Part shown: in pieces, positions 9,039 through 18,101 of the stretch | Layout of the letters: each line of letters opens with the position of its first letter | Numbering within the stretch: the stretch's first letter is position 1 | Assembly (NCBI GenBank): GCA_002482725.1 | Contig: DLGO01000044.1 | Span: 52,905-113,654 of the forward strand | Origin: Bacteroidetes bacterium UBA7692 | GTDB lineage: Bacteria; Bacteroidota; Bacteroidia; Chitinophagales; LD1 | Direction: 5' to 3' | DNA length: 60,750 nucleotides | The notes under the pieces: model-generated | Told to the model about the DNA's origin: nothing | The model's input: only the letters and a program-made list of their open reading frames with translations | Databases searched by the model: none | Position numbers and translations under genes: made by a program

Positions 9039-10514
9039 TTATTTACTTTCAGAAACCTTTAGCTTATTGTTTAGCCAGTTCCTGTAGTTCAGTAGTTCGC
9101 TTTCTTCTCCCTCCACTCCCAAGGTATTTTCTGCAAATTTCTGTATCATTTTAATGTCTTTTTGTGTTGTCTTCCACCCGGGATTATTGCTCATTATCTC
9201 GAGTATTTTCAGAAATTGCTTATCCCTCCCATTTTGCCTTTGGTTAAGTGGAGTGGTGAAATCTTTTCTTACCTGCCCAAGTCTTTTGTTGAATGAATTT
9301 ATATCGCCTAATTCATGCTCCATAATCATTTCTGCCACCACTACTTTCAGCTTAAAGCTGTCTGAGGCATTTTTGTAGCTGTCATTTACATATAGCCTTA
9401 TCAGTTGTTTTATGGCATCATTAAATTTCTTTTGCTCAAACAAAAGCGTGGCTTTGTTCAGTAGTATGAACTGCTCATAATAACTGTTTTTCAAATGCTT
9501 CATTACCTTATCCAGGTCGTCCAGTGCTTTTATGGCATTGGTTATATTGGTTGCAGCGTAGTTTATGTACAGCGTATTATAGTAATAGAATACATACTTG
9601 GCATAATGTAGCTGCTGGTAAGCTTGTATTTCTATACCAAGTTGTTTTGCCACATCCAGCGATTCAGTGTATTTCTCATTTTTGAACAGGGCATTGGCCA
9701 GATACACCATCATCTGCAGCTTTGTATCGTGATTGTTTTTGTCAAACCAACCCTCGTCCTCAAAAGCCTGAATAGTTATTACCATGTAGCGCTCCAGTTG
9801 CTTATAATTATGCGTTTGCAAAAATTGCTGGCTTACTACACGATACAGTCTTGTCTGGAAACTCTTACTCTTACGCAGGGAAGCATCCCCGCCAAACTCT
9901 TTTATGGTAGTCTCCAGCATTTGCAGCACTGCGGTGGGCTTACGTTCAAAGGTCTGTGTGGTCTTTAGTCTATATGACACTGCCGCCAGGGTTTGGTCTA
10001 TTGCCCTTATCCTGTTTAGTTTTTCTGCATTTTCTATCTGCTTGCGTATATATTCTTCAGGACTTATTTCAGCAGTATTGTTAGATAACTTTATATAGGA
10101 GGAGTAGATGATGTCCAGCAGCTCAAAGTTCTCTGTTGCCAAAGCTTTCCGCTCGGCGCGCTTCAGGTAGAACATCGCTACTTTCTGGTTGTTCCGTGTT
10201 ACAAATATTTGGTAAAGGGATAATTGCAATAGAAGGTAATTAGTATCGCTTTTATCTGTATGCATATTGGTCAGGTTACTGCCCAGGTCTTCCAGTAGCC
10301 GGTTCTTTAATCTGTAGAAAGAATTTTTATCGGTTCCCGTATAGAGTTTTTTGAAGATGAATTCTTCTTTGTATGCCTCTCCTGATTTGCGCATGTAGTC
10401 AAAAAGGTATTCATCTTTGCGGTCACCCGAAAGCGAAATCCTGTTTAGGTATAGCTTAAAATAGCGCACCTCTTCTTTAGTAAGTGAGGTTATTACCTGG
10501 TTCAATATGTCCAT
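9039..10514 (-). CDS. Hypothetical helical-repeat (TPR-like) protein, 491 aa
   Basis: No signal peptide is visible, so the protein is probably cytosolic. It is almost entirely predicted helical, with recurring pairs of amphipathic helices from about residue 100 onward (for example YLKRAERKALATENFELL and ALFKNEKYTESLDVAKQ), as in TPR-like solenoids. The N-terminal 80 residues start with a helix containing LTKEEVRYFKLYLNR and may form a separate small domain. I recall similar proteins in other Bacteroidota but know of no assigned function. It is divergent from the small T9SS gene (107-base gap) and is preceded by no co-directional gene. Confidence 0.75.
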   Translation of the reverse strand: MDILNQVITSLTKEEVRYFKLYLNRISLSGDRKDEYLFDYMRKSGEAYKEEFIFKKLYTGTDKNSFYRLKNRLLEDLGSNLTNMHTDKSDTNYLLLQLSLYQIFVTRNNQKVAMFYLKRAERKALATENFELLDIIYSSYIKLSNNTAEISPEEYIRKQIENAEKLNRIRAIDQTLAAVSYRLKTTQTFERKPTAVLQMLETTIKEFGGDASLRKSKSFQTRLYRVVSQQFLQTHNYKQLERYMVITIQAFEDEGWFDKNNHDTKLQMMVYLANALFKNEKYTESLDVAKQLGIEIQAYQQLHYAKYVFYYYNTLYINYAATNITNAIKALDDLDKVMKHLKNSYYEQFILLNKATLLFEQKKFNDAIKQLIRLYVNDSYKNASDSFKLKVVVAEMIMEHELGDINSFNKRLGQVRKDFTTPLNQRQNGRDKQFLKILEIMSNNPGWKTTQKDIKMIQKFAENTLGVEGEESELLNYRNWLNNKLKVSESK

Positions 10515-10561
10515 ATTTCAAAAATAGCCTATTTTTGGATACGTAAGATTTTAGGAGCAAA

Positions 10562-10595
10562 GTTGTTTGTGTTAAACAACCAATATATACTTTCG
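10562..10595 (+). promoter_or_regulatory. Promoter with overlapping inverted repeat upstream of 10622
   Basis: TTTG at 10566-10569, an 18-base spacer and TACTTTCG at 10588-10595 resemble the Bacteroidota -33/-7 pair (TTTG, TAnnTTTG). A perfect 7-bp inverted repeat (GTTGTTT / AAACAAC with a 5-base loop, 10562-10580) covers the -33 box. It could be an operator, or chance in AT-rich DNA. Confidence 0.45.
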
Positions 10596-10621
10596 ACCTA
10601 CTTCTTATTAAACGGACATAA

Positions 10622-11260
10622 ATGAAACGACTGCTCTACCTCTTTGTATTATTCACCTTTACTAAGTCCTTTGCCGGCGATGGGCTTAAGTTTGTTGTTG
10701 ATCCGGATAGTGCGTCCACAAAGCTGAGATATAGTTACGGTGATTCGCTGGTTTATCAGGTGAGCTTAATTAATGAAGACACATTTGCCTATTCGGGCTT
10801 GCTATATGCAGGTTTTAGCCCTGGTGATGGATTGGTAACAGACTCTGTTTTGATAGGGAATGTGCAGATAGGAGGGTCAGATACAGTGCCATTTACTATT
10901 CAGATACCTGTTACCCCGCAGCATTTTAAGTCAGGCCCCGAGGTTGTGGTAGTATGGCCTATCATTGGAGTCGATAAGGGAAGGGATTTTATAGATTTCA
11001 TATTTGTAGATGATGTGCTGGGAGTGAATGAAACAAATGCCTTATCAGTTCCGGCTATAGAAGGAGCCCTTTTAAGTTTTAGGGATTATGCTAAAAATGA
11101 ACCTAAGCACGTAAGAATTATGAATAGTTTGGGTGGCTTGGTATATGAATCGATGGAGCAGGCCAATGAGCTACAATTACCTGTCTTATCAAAAGGTGTT
11201 TATTTCGTTGAAGTAAGTAGCAGGGATTATAAAACTTCGGTTTTGAAGTTTATCAGATAA
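10622..11260 (+). CDS. Small secreted protein with T9SS-type C-terminal domain (212 aa)
   Basis: A signal peptide (residues 1-19, ending SFAG) is followed by a beta-rich domain of about 110 residues containing DSLVYQVSLINED and VTPQHFKSGPEVVVVWP. This resembles immunoglobulin-like 'conserved repeat' modules. The C-terminal ~70 residues are sorting-domain-like: a IMNSLGGLVYES strand pair, LSKGVYFVEV and a basic end (VLKFIR), but the usual xYPNP start is replaced by an SFRDYAKNEP segment, so the domain is atypical. Function is unknown. Only 31 bases separate it from the next gene, suggesting cotranscription. Confidence 0.75.
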   Translation: MKRLLYLFVLFTFTKSFAGDGLKFVVDPDSASTKLRYSYGDSLVYQVSLINEDTFAYSGLLYAGFSPGDGLVTDSVLIGNVQIGGSDTVPFTIQIPVTPQHFKSGPEVVVVWPIIGVDKGRDFIDFIFVDDVLGVNETNALSVPAIEGALLSFRDYAKNEPKHVRIMNSLGGLVYESMEQANELQLPVLSKGVYFVEVSSRDYKTSVLKFIR

Positions 11261-11291
11261 TTTGAAAGCAAATACTGCGTTATATTGCAGT

Positions 11292-11864
11292 ATGCATGAG
11301 TTAGAACCATTTTACAACTGGCGCGATTATTACATAGCATCAGAAGATAAGCTGTCTCCTTTTTATGGAAGGGATTACAGCCAGTTTAACTATTCACAGA
11401 AAATATACAATTACTACATCCACCCTCAGTGGGATTACTTTGGTGCAGATACGCTTTACTGCAAGATTCTGTATGTAAACTATGAGCAGCAGATAGCGGT
11501 GATAGAATTTATTGGTGAGTGGAATGATCTGGTGCACAATGATATTATGTTTCTGAAACGCGATATCATAGACCGAATGATGTTGCATGGCATTTCCAAA
11601 TTTGTTTTGATTGGGGAGAATGTTCTCAATTTCCATACATCAGATGATTCTTATTATGAGGAATGGAGCGAGGAGGTACAGGATGAGGAAGGATGGATCG
11701 TGGGCCTGAATTTCAATAAGCATGTAATAGAAGAAATGCGCCGTGGAGGCTTGCACTACCACATGAATATAGGGGAGAACTACAACGAAATAGAGTGGCG
11801 CAAGCAAAAACCGGAGCATATACTACCACTGATAGAGCAACTGTTGCTGAGATCCCTTAACTAA
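11292..11864 (+). CDS. Conserved hypothetical cytosolic protein (190 aa)
   Basis: The ATG at 11292 was chosen over an upstream TTG frame extension because the N-terminus MHELEPFYNWRDYY matches how I remember Bacteroidota homologues starting. There is no signal peptide or membrane segment. The protein is rich in aromatic and acidic residues. Notable conserved-looking blocks are YNYYIHPQWD, IGEWNDLVHNDI, LIGENVLNFH, SDDSYYEEW and YHMNIGENYNEI. The order of strands suggests a single alpha/beta domain. No catalytic motif is recognisable and no function is known to me. It lies between the small T9SS gene and a TonB-type receptor. Confidence 0.8.
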   Translation: MHELEPFYNWRDYYIASEDKLSPFYGRDYSQFNYSQKIYNYYIHPQWDYFGADTLYCKILYVNYEQQIAVIEFIGEWNDLVHNDIMFLKRDIIDRMMLHGISKFVLIGENVLNFHTSDDSYYEEWSEEVQDEEGWIVGLNFNKHVIEEMRRGGLHYHMNIGENYNEIEWRKQKPEHILPLIEQLLLRSLN

Positions 11865-11883
11865 TCTTTAACCTTATACATAG

Positions 11884-11913
11884 TTGATTTAGTGTCATAT
11901 ACCTGCATATTTG
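11884..11913 (+). promoter_or_regulatory. Candidate promoter of the 11930 receptor gene
   Basis: TTG at 11884-11886, a 19-base spacer, then CATATTTG at 11906-11913, one base from TAnnTTTG. The transcript would have a very short leader (about 10 bases) before the ATG at 11930. Confidence 0.4.
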
Positions 11914-11929
11914 CCACGTTAATTTCTAT

Positions 11930-14356
11930 ATGCACCTTATTTTAATTGTACTACTGCTTATCTTTTCCTTATGCGATGCCGGAGCTGCGGAGAGCGTTCC
12001 TGTCGGTGTTGTGTCCGGTACTTTGATAGATTCTACCACCCGGCAACCTATTTCCTTTGTTTACGCTTCGCTTACGCCCAAGGTGGGCAGTAATGCATAT
12101 ACTGCACTGACTGATGATAATGGTGCGTTCGAGTTTAAGCAGTTACCTGCAGGCACCTATCTGCTCAATTTTTCATCGGTAGGTTACAATAAGAAACCTG
12201 ATATAGTGGTAGAGATAGCGGATAAGTCAATGCACGTAAAGCTGCCGCAGGTAACATTAACACCTACTACTGTAATACTTAAGGAAACAGAGGTTGTAGC
12301 GGCAAAATCTGCTGTGAAAGTAGAGGCTGGTAAAATGACCTTTGATACTGAAAAGAACGTGATAAACCAAAGTGGAACAGCTATAGAAGTATTGCAAAAT
12401 ATACCGACTGTAACTGTGGACCAAAATGGAAATACTTCGGTAAAAGGTAAAAGTGGCGTTCGTTTTCTTATTGATGGAAAACCGGCACCTGCATCTTTTT
12501 CAGATCCTGCGAACTTTCTTAAATCTATTCCTGCCTCTAGTATTGCCAACATAGAGTTGATTACGAATCCAGGTGCCAAGTATGATGCTGCGGGTTCAGC
12601 AGCCATTATCAATATCAAGCTAAAGAAGAATAAGAATACAGGTACCAATGGTTCGGTGAGCGGAAGTATAGGGACACTTTTTAATAAGTATAACCTGAAT
12701 ACTACGCTTAATCACAGGAACAAATTCGTAAACGTATTTGGCAACTATTCCTTTTCCTCCAATGTGTTTCGCCCTAAGTGGGAAGAAACACGCTGGATGC
12801 ATTTCCGCAATGAGCAATACTACTTTTACAACCTGAACAAGGGTGTAGATCACGACCAGAACCATTCCGTGAAGGTAGGTATAGATGGATATCTTAAGCA
12901 AGGCCATACATTATCATTCACCTCTACGATAAATGTGGCGGATGGCAATGCTCCATGGAAAACGTTGAATGAGCGCTACAGTAATTCAGATATACTTGAG
13001 TCTGTATCATATACTAATTCACATTATAAGAGCAGAAACATCAACGCCTTCAATATATTAAGCTACCAGTATGAGCAGGACTCCGGAAAGATAAAATGGA
13101 CAGCTGATGTGATGCACACACACTTTATACGAAATAGCGACAATGATATCAGGGGTACATTTTTTGACGCGTTTGAAAATGAGGATACATCAAAGGCAAC
13201 TATTACCCGCAATCAATTCCAGACAACTGTAGACAATTTTACTGCGCAAACCGATGGCGATATTAAGTTTGGTGGCAATGCTGGCTCTATGCAGATTGGC
13301 TTAAAGAATGAGACTAACCTAAGCAGGAATGATAACAATACTACTAAAACAAAGAACGGAGTGAAGTCTCAGGATACTGCAAGCTATTTGTTTAAATACT
13401 ATGAGAATATCGCAGCAGTTTACTTTACTTACAGCAATCAGTTTGGCAAGGTGGGTATTAACATAGGCTGTAGGGGAGAACATACCTATGTCACCTCGCC
13501 TACTACTTCAGTCCGTCAAAACTATGTAAGTTTCTTCCCCAATACTTCCATTAGTATAGAGGCTAAGCATGATCAATCTTTTGCTCTTGCCTTTAGCAGG
13601 CGAATTGACAGACCCAACTTTTATCAGCTCAATAATTTCAGGACGCAGTACGATCAGTACACCCAAGAGGAAGGCAACCCCAATCTCAGGCCACAGTTTA
13701 GCTATATAGCCTCGTTTGACTATAGTAAGCAGATAAAAATCGGCTCCATATATTCATCCGTTTCTACCAATCTTACAAATGCATTGATGGAACAAATATC
13801 TTTTGTGGATGAGAGTGGGATTATGCACTTGAAATGGGTGAACGCAGGATCTTACAATACGCTTAGCTTTGATTTGGGTACAAATATCCAGGTAAAGAAA
13901 TTCTGGTCATTCTCATTGAATACAAACTATAATCATTCTTTTTTTAATGCCAACCTGGGCGATACTATTATTAAGAAAAACGGAGGGGTATTCTCTTTGT
14001 ACACCAATCATACATTCAATCTCCCGCTTAGTTTCAAGATTCAACTTCAGGGAAATTTTAATACAGGGTATGTATTTGTACAGGGTATTTCTAAGCCGGG
14101 CGGACAGCTGGATGTTACAGTTTCAAAAAGCTTTTTAAAGGATAAGCTTACCCTGTCGGTTAGCTGTCGCGATGTGTTCAATACCAATTGGTGGAAAGGT
14201 GAATCAGCCAGTCCTTCGTTTAATAACAAAGGGCTATGGAAACCCGAATCAAGGATAGGTTATCTTACCTTATCATACAGGTTTGGTAGTATGGATGGTA
14301 GCAAATCCAGGCGCACTGTACAGAATAATCGTTTGGGTGGTGGTGGTGGCCGTTAG
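11930..14356 (+). CDS. TonB-dependent-receptor-like outer membrane beta-barrel protein (808 aa)
   Basis: A signal peptide (about 1-20) leads to a carboxypeptidase-regulatory-like domain (about 27-110: GTLIDSTTRQPISFVYASL, AGTYLLNFSSVGY). A plug domain follows (about 135-235: EVLQNIPTVTVDQNG, RFLIDGKPAP, IELITNPGAKYDAAGSAAIINI). The remaining ~560 residues are amphipathic strands of a barrel of the OMP_b-brl_3 type (IDRPNFYQLNNFRTQYD, EEGNPNLRPQFSY). Members of this family import unknown ligands or serve as receptor-like porins. The protein ends in an unusual basic, glycine-rich tail (RLGGGGGR) after the last strand instead of a terminal aromatic residue. It is convergent with the helix-hairpin-helix gene, with two bases between stops. 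Confidence 0.9.
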   Translation: MHLILIVLLLIFSLCDAGAAESVPVGVVSGTLIDSTTRQPISFVYASLTPKVGSNAYTALTDDNGAFEFKQLPAGTYLLNFSSVGYNKKPDIVVEIADKSMHVKLPQVTLTPTTVILKETEVVAAKSAVKVEAGKMTFDTEKNVINQSGTAIEVLQNIPTVTVDQNGNTSVKGKSGVRFLIDGKPAPASFSDPANFLKSIPASSIANIELITNPGAKYDAAGSAAIINIKLKKNKNTGTNGSVSGSIGTLFNKYNLNTTLNHRNKFVNVFGNYSFSSNVFRPKWEETRWMHFRNEQYYFYNLNKGVDHDQNHSVKVGIDGYLKQGHTLSFTSTINVADGNAPWKTLNERYSNSDILESVSYTNSHYKSRNINAFNILSYQYEQDSGKIKWTADVMHTHFIRNSDNDIRGTFFDAFENEDTSKATITRNQFQTTVDNFTAQTDGDIKFGGNAGSMQIGLKNETNLSRNDNNTTKTKNGVKSQDTASYLFKYYENIAAVYFTYSNQFGKVGINIGCRGEHTYVTSPTTSVRQNYVSFFPNTSISIEAKHDQSFALAFSRRIDRPNFYQLNNFRTQYDQYTQEEGNPNLRPQFSYIASFDYSKQIKIGSIYSSVSTNLTNALMEQISFVDESGIMHLKWVNAGSYNTLSFDLGTNIQVKKFWSFSLNTNYNHSFFNANLGDTIIKKNGGVFSLYTNHTFNLPLSFKIQLQGNFNTGYVFVQGISKPGGQLDVTVSKSFLKDKLTLSVSCRDVFNTNWWKGESASPSFNNKGLWKPESRIGYLTLSYRFGSMDGSKSRRTVQNNRLGGGGGR

Positions 14357-14357
14357 G

Positions 14358-15266
14358 CTATTGAAAAGAGATATATGGCAGTAATTTATTAAAGAGCTCA
14401 TCATCTGCTATGGCGTCTTTTAGCTCCGTACTATTCTTAATCCTGCCATTAGTGGATTTGTATTCAACGATACTTTTTAGCACGGCTTTGGTACAGTACG
14501 GGTGATTGGCTAGATCAATATTGGTGCCATTCACAGCAATTTTTTTTATGTGACCAGGAGTAGCGGTTAGCTTGTCTTTTATTATGTCATAGGTGCTTTG
14601 CCTCAGACCCTTTATTTCTTTTATCTGCTCTACAGAGGTATAGCCACCAAGCGCCTTCCTATAGCGTACCAGATTGGCCGACAGGTATGCTGCTACCATG
14701 GGCAATGTTTCGAATGTAGCGGAGTCTGCAGTATTCAGGTCTATCTTTTCTTTTTCATATTCAGGTTTGCCGGATGGTATGTTGGCCTTTTTCTCTATGC
14801 TTACATACCCTTTCAGTCTTTCATATCCTTCTTCACCTATTATGCGTACTTTCTTTAAATCCTCTGCTGTGTAAAATACCATTCCTGCTGCCTTAATGCG
14901 CTCAATAGCCTCGGCTTGTTTGGATGAGTAACCAAGTTTTCCCCATTCGGCTTTACCTATTGAGTTTGGGTCAAATTTGAATAGTTCAACAGCTGGTTTA
15001 TTCGACTGCTTGCTGTAGTCTTTGTATGTTCCTTTGCTGAATGAACTGTCTGTATACAAAGGTTTTTGTTGCTGCTCTTTTGCATTGAGTATTGCAGCCA
15101 GTTTATTCGCTTCTTCCAAAAATACCTTATCGGTTACGGTAGTGGCAGGTTTAAGGTAGGGATAGGCCAGTGTGCCCGCACCTATGGCTGCGATAAGGAA
15201 AACCAGGAAGAGTACAATCTTCAACTGGTCTTTGGTAAAGTAAAATGCCTCTTTAGGAGAATCCAT
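14358..15266 (-). CDS. Membrane-anchored helix-hairpin-helix (ComEA-like) protein
   Basis: The start at ATG 15266 gives MDSPKEAF followed by one transmembrane helix (residues ~17-39); the longer frame adds a non-coding-looking extension. After a linker, three helix-hairpin-helix-like units follow. The first is degenerate (FKFDPNSIGKAEWGKLG...). The second is clear (KIDLNTADSATFETLP ... LVRYRKALGGYTSVEQIKEIKGL). The third begins NGTNIDLANHPYCTKAV. ComEA-type HhH proteins bind double-stranded DNA at the cell surface during uptake. Here the anchor and HhH units support DNA binding outside the cytoplasm, but no competence gene is nearby, so a transformation role is only possible. It lies directly downstream of the AsmA gene. 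Confidence 0.82.
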   Translation of the reverse strand: MDSPKEAFYFTKDQLKIVLFLVFLIAAIGAGTLAYPYLKPATTVTDKVFLEEANKLAAILNAKEQQQKPLYTDSSFSKGTYKDYSKQSNKPAVELFKFDPNSIGKAEWGKLGYSSKQAEAIERIKAAGMVFYTAEDLKKVRIIGEEGYERLKGYVSIEKKANIPSGKPEYEKEKIDLNTADSATFETLPMVAAYLSANLVRYRKALGGYTSVEQIKEIKGLRQSTYDIIKDKLTATPGHIKKIAVNGTNIDLANHPYCTKAVLKSIVEYKSTNGRIKNSTELKDAIADDELFNKLLPYISFQ

Positions 15267-15311
15267 AGGTAATATAGCGGAGATAAAGAATTTACTATTT
15301 GCTGTAAAATG

Positions 15312-15347
15312 CAAACGGCATCGCAAAATTAATTGCAATGCCGTTTG
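15312..15347 (-). terminator. Hairpin between AsmA-family and HhH genes
   Basis: A 10-bp stem (CAAACGGCAT / ATGCCGTTTG) extended by GCAA/TTGC around an AT-rich loop, located 19 bases after the stop of the AsmA-family gene on the minus strand. The trailing T-run is short, so it may attenuate rather than fully stop transcription into the HhH gene. Confidence 0.5.
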
Positions 15348-15365
15348 GTTAACTATATGGCCCTT

Positions 15366-18035
15366 CTATCTTTTAAAGATGTCTTTAAGTTTATTTTCAG
15401 CATCTTTTTTAGCTTTTTCAGCTGCTGCTTTAGCTTTTGCTTCAGCATCTTTCTTTATGTGGTCAGCTTCAGCTTTTACTTTATCCTCTGCAGCTTTCTT
15501 CTGTTTGTCAAACTCTTGTGTCGCCTGTTGTTTCAGTTCTTCTGCTTTCTTTTTAGCTTCTGCTTCCAGTTTAGCTTTTTCTTCGTCAAACTTTTGTTTG
15601 GCAAGGTCTTTTACGCTTGTGCCTCCTGTACCTGCGCCTACTTTATTCAGCTTAATACTCGGTTTGCTTGCTGTACCTGTAGCTTTTAAAAAGAAACTGA
15701 TAACACTCGGCATTTCAAAAGGTACTCCAGGTATTTTAGGTATCATGTTCTGTACCGAACTTACTGCGTTGCCCAGCTCGCTTTGCGGCACATCAAAACG
15801 TATGTTGTAATCAATGGTCTGGTCGAACCCGTTAGTGCCATCTACTGCTATATTATAGCTTCCCATTTTTATGTTGGTAGGCTCTACAGCTACCCTGCCG
15901 TCTTTAAATTTCAATACGGTCATTGCCTTGTTCAACTCTGGATTTTTAAGTGCAGATATCTTGGTTACTTCTGCTATCTTTTGCAGTATAGGCATGTTTA
16001 CTATTCGGGCAGTTGGTATCTCTACCTTGCCATCACCTGTCAGCGATTGGTAGTTAAGGGTCATGTCGGGGTTTAGTTTACCCTCTCCCTTCATATCGCT
16101 GCTGAAGCTTCCCTGCAGGTATTTCATTACAGGTGCTACTTTCTCGCCAAAGCCTGCAAATTGTACTGTTTTCTGGAAGTCAAAATTATTGATGTCATAG
16201 GTGAAGGTAACCTCTGGTGTAGTCTTCTGGAATGTGTTATACTTTGCTGTTATGGTAGCATTACCGCCCAGTAGCTCTGCAAAAATCGGATCCAGGATTA
16301 TTGCTTCATTTTTCACCAGTACATTGCCTTTTACATTTTCCAAAACGAGTTTGTCATAAAGTATTTTTCCAAATTCGCTCTTTGCCGTAAAGTCTATGTG
16401 GGCCGGTACTTTAAAGTATTCTGTTTTGCCTTCGGCTGTAGCCGCGGTAGGCTTGCTTTCCTTACTTGGCTGATTTGTACTTGGTGTTAACCATTCATTT
16501 GTATCAAACTGTTTTGATTTCAGGTTAAGTGTGCCAACCAAATCTCCTTTGTTGAAGAAATAAGGCAGGAAGTTGTCCAGTGTTCCCGTTGCCTGAAAGT
16601 CGCTTCTACCCAATACTGCACTAAGGCTGTTCAGTGTTACATTTCTTGGATTAAAGGTCAATTCCATAATAGGCACACGTACCGCCATAGGTGTTTCCTT
16701 GCTATCATATACCAGCCCCGCTATTTTTGCATTTCCGGCAGCGTTGATAGCCTCGTAACGTTTATTATTTACATCGCTCATGCGTGCGTTTATGTCAAGC
16801 TTTACATTTAGTATGCCTGCTATTGTCTTTACACCTTCCAAAGGGTAAAACTTGGGTACATTTCCCAGGTTAAGTGTACCAGCTATATTCGCTTTTACAT
16901 TAGGGTCGCTTATTGGTGTTTTTACATTCAGGCTGGCGGCTATTGCATCAGCACCCAGCACCGCATTTATTTTGGGTACATCTATTACCAGTGCATCCAG
17001 CTTACCTTGTGGTTTTGTTATATCCGCTTTTGCGAATATTTTATTTACTGCTACAGGTAGCGATGGATATTGGAAGCTCGCATTTTCTACTAATAGATTT
17101 AATGCAAGTGCAGGGTAGTCTTCGCCTTCGTATTTTCCTTTTGCAAATCCGGCCAGTTTAAGTGTGCCGCTGGTTTTTATCTTGTCAAAGTCTTTTTGGT
17201 ACACTGCAGGTATCATAGACAGGATGCTTTTGAATTCTGCTTGTTTAGCAGCAAATTTCACATCCAGGTTTATTGCTTCACCTATCATTTGTACAAAGCC
17301 ATCAAATTTCAACCCCAATGCATTCAGGTTTATCTCATTCTCCTTAAAAGTGTATTTGCTGGCTTTGTTGTCTATGCTCAGGTCCATTTTGGCATCTACG
17401 GCTACCTTGCTCAGGTAGGGTACACCTCCGCTGCTTACGGTCAGTGCTTCTATCTTTGTTTTAGTCGCCAGGTCATATATGTCTTGTGTTACATCCCCGC
17501 TTCCTTCAAAGTTCAGGTTCTTGATGTAGGCATACATGTTACCTTTCTTATCATCATATACTATGTTGCCATTTTCTATAAAGTATTTCTTTATTTCTAA
17601 AGAGAAGTTTGTCGGCTCTGTGCTTTTGGTTTCGCCTGTGCTTTTTACTATATCCCAGTTTGCTTTGCCATCATAGTTTACCAGGGCATTTATCTTTGGT
17701 TCTGTAAGCCCCAGGCGCAGTATCTTATACTTCTCACCTTTTATCACGGTCATTATGTCCAGTGTTATGTCCAGCGACTTTATGTATGCCAGTGTATCAC
17801 CTTTAAACTCCTTTACACCTACTACCGATAAGTCCTCCAACGCAAAACTGAAGTTAGGAAACGAGCGCAGTATGGAAATGTCGAAATCGCCGTAGTCAAC
17901 CTTGGCATTCAGCGTTTTATTGATTTCCTCCTTTACCTTGGCGTTTATCTTATCCTTGAATATAAAGGGCAGCGCTATGGCCGTACCGATTAGCAGCACA
18001 AAAAATATAGCTATGCCTAATAAGACTTTTTTCAT
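15366..18035 (-). CDS. AsmA-family envelope protein (889 aa)
   Basis: AsmA-like proteins are inner-membrane-anchored, mostly periplasmic beta-groove proteins implicated in lipid transfer and outer-membrane assembly. The N-terminus is one transmembrane helix (about residues 4-25) followed by the classic INAKVKEEINKTLNAKVDYGDF start. It continues with FPNFSFALEDLSVVG and LRLGLTEPKINALVNYDGKANWDI. The C-terminal AsmA_2-type region includes GKVEIPTARIVNMPILQKIAEVT. Beyond it, the last ~85 residues are an uninterrupted Lys/Ala/Glu-rich helix, predicted coiled coil, which is longer than I expect for the family. It precedes the HhH gene on the same strand. No other envelope-biogenesis gene is adjacent. 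Confidence 0.88.
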   Translation of the reverse strand: MKKVLLGIAIFFVLLIGTAIALPFIFKDKINAKVKEEINKTLNAKVDYGDFDISILRSFPNFSFALEDLSVVGVKEFKGDTLAYIKSLDITLDIMTVIKGEKYKILRLGLTEPKINALVNYDGKANWDIVKSTGETKSTEPTNFSLEIKKYFIENGNIVYDDKKGNMYAYIKNLNFEGSGDVTQDIYDLATKTKIEALTVSSGGVPYLSKVAVDAKMDLSIDNKASKYTFKENEINLNALGLKFDGFVQMIGEAINLDVKFAAKQAEFKSILSMIPAVYQKDFDKIKTSGTLKLAGFAKGKYEGEDYPALALNLLVENASFQYPSLPVAVNKIFAKADITKPQGKLDALVIDVPKINAVLGADAIAASLNVKTPISDPNVKANIAGTLNLGNVPKFYPLEGVKTIAGILNVKLDINARMSDVNNKRYEAINAAGNAKIAGLVYDSKETPMAVRVPIMELTFNPRNVTLNSLSAVLGRSDFQATGTLDNFLPYFFNKGDLVGTLNLKSKQFDTNEWLTPSTNQPSKESKPTAATAEGKTEYFKVPAHIDFTAKSEFGKILYDKLVLENVKGNVLVKNEAIILDPIFAELLGGNATITAKYNTFQKTTPEVTFTYDINNFDFQKTVQFAGFGEKVAPVMKYLQGSFSSDMKGEGKLNPDMTLNYQSLTGDGKVEIPTARIVNMPILQKIAEVTKISALKNPELNKAMTVLKFKDGRVAVEPTNIKMGSYNIAVDGTNGFDQTIDYNIRFDVPQSELGNAVSSVQNMIPKIPGVPFEMPSVISFFLKATGTASKPSIKLNKVGAGTGGTSVKDLAKQKFDEEKAKLEAEAKKKAEELKQQATQEFDKQKKAAEDKVKAEADHIKKDAEAKAKAAAEKAKKDAENKLKDIFKR

Positions 18036-18101
18036 AACAGCTCTTTTAAATTTATTGGATGAAATGTAAGTTATATTTCCATAATCCTGATTACTACAAC
18101 A

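Noticed and set aside
15333..15810. Open frames on the plus strand opposite the AsmA tail (118 and 143 codons)
   Set aside because: They are antisense to a Lys/Ala-rich coding region, give Phe/Cys/Ser-rich nonsense, and lack any domain.
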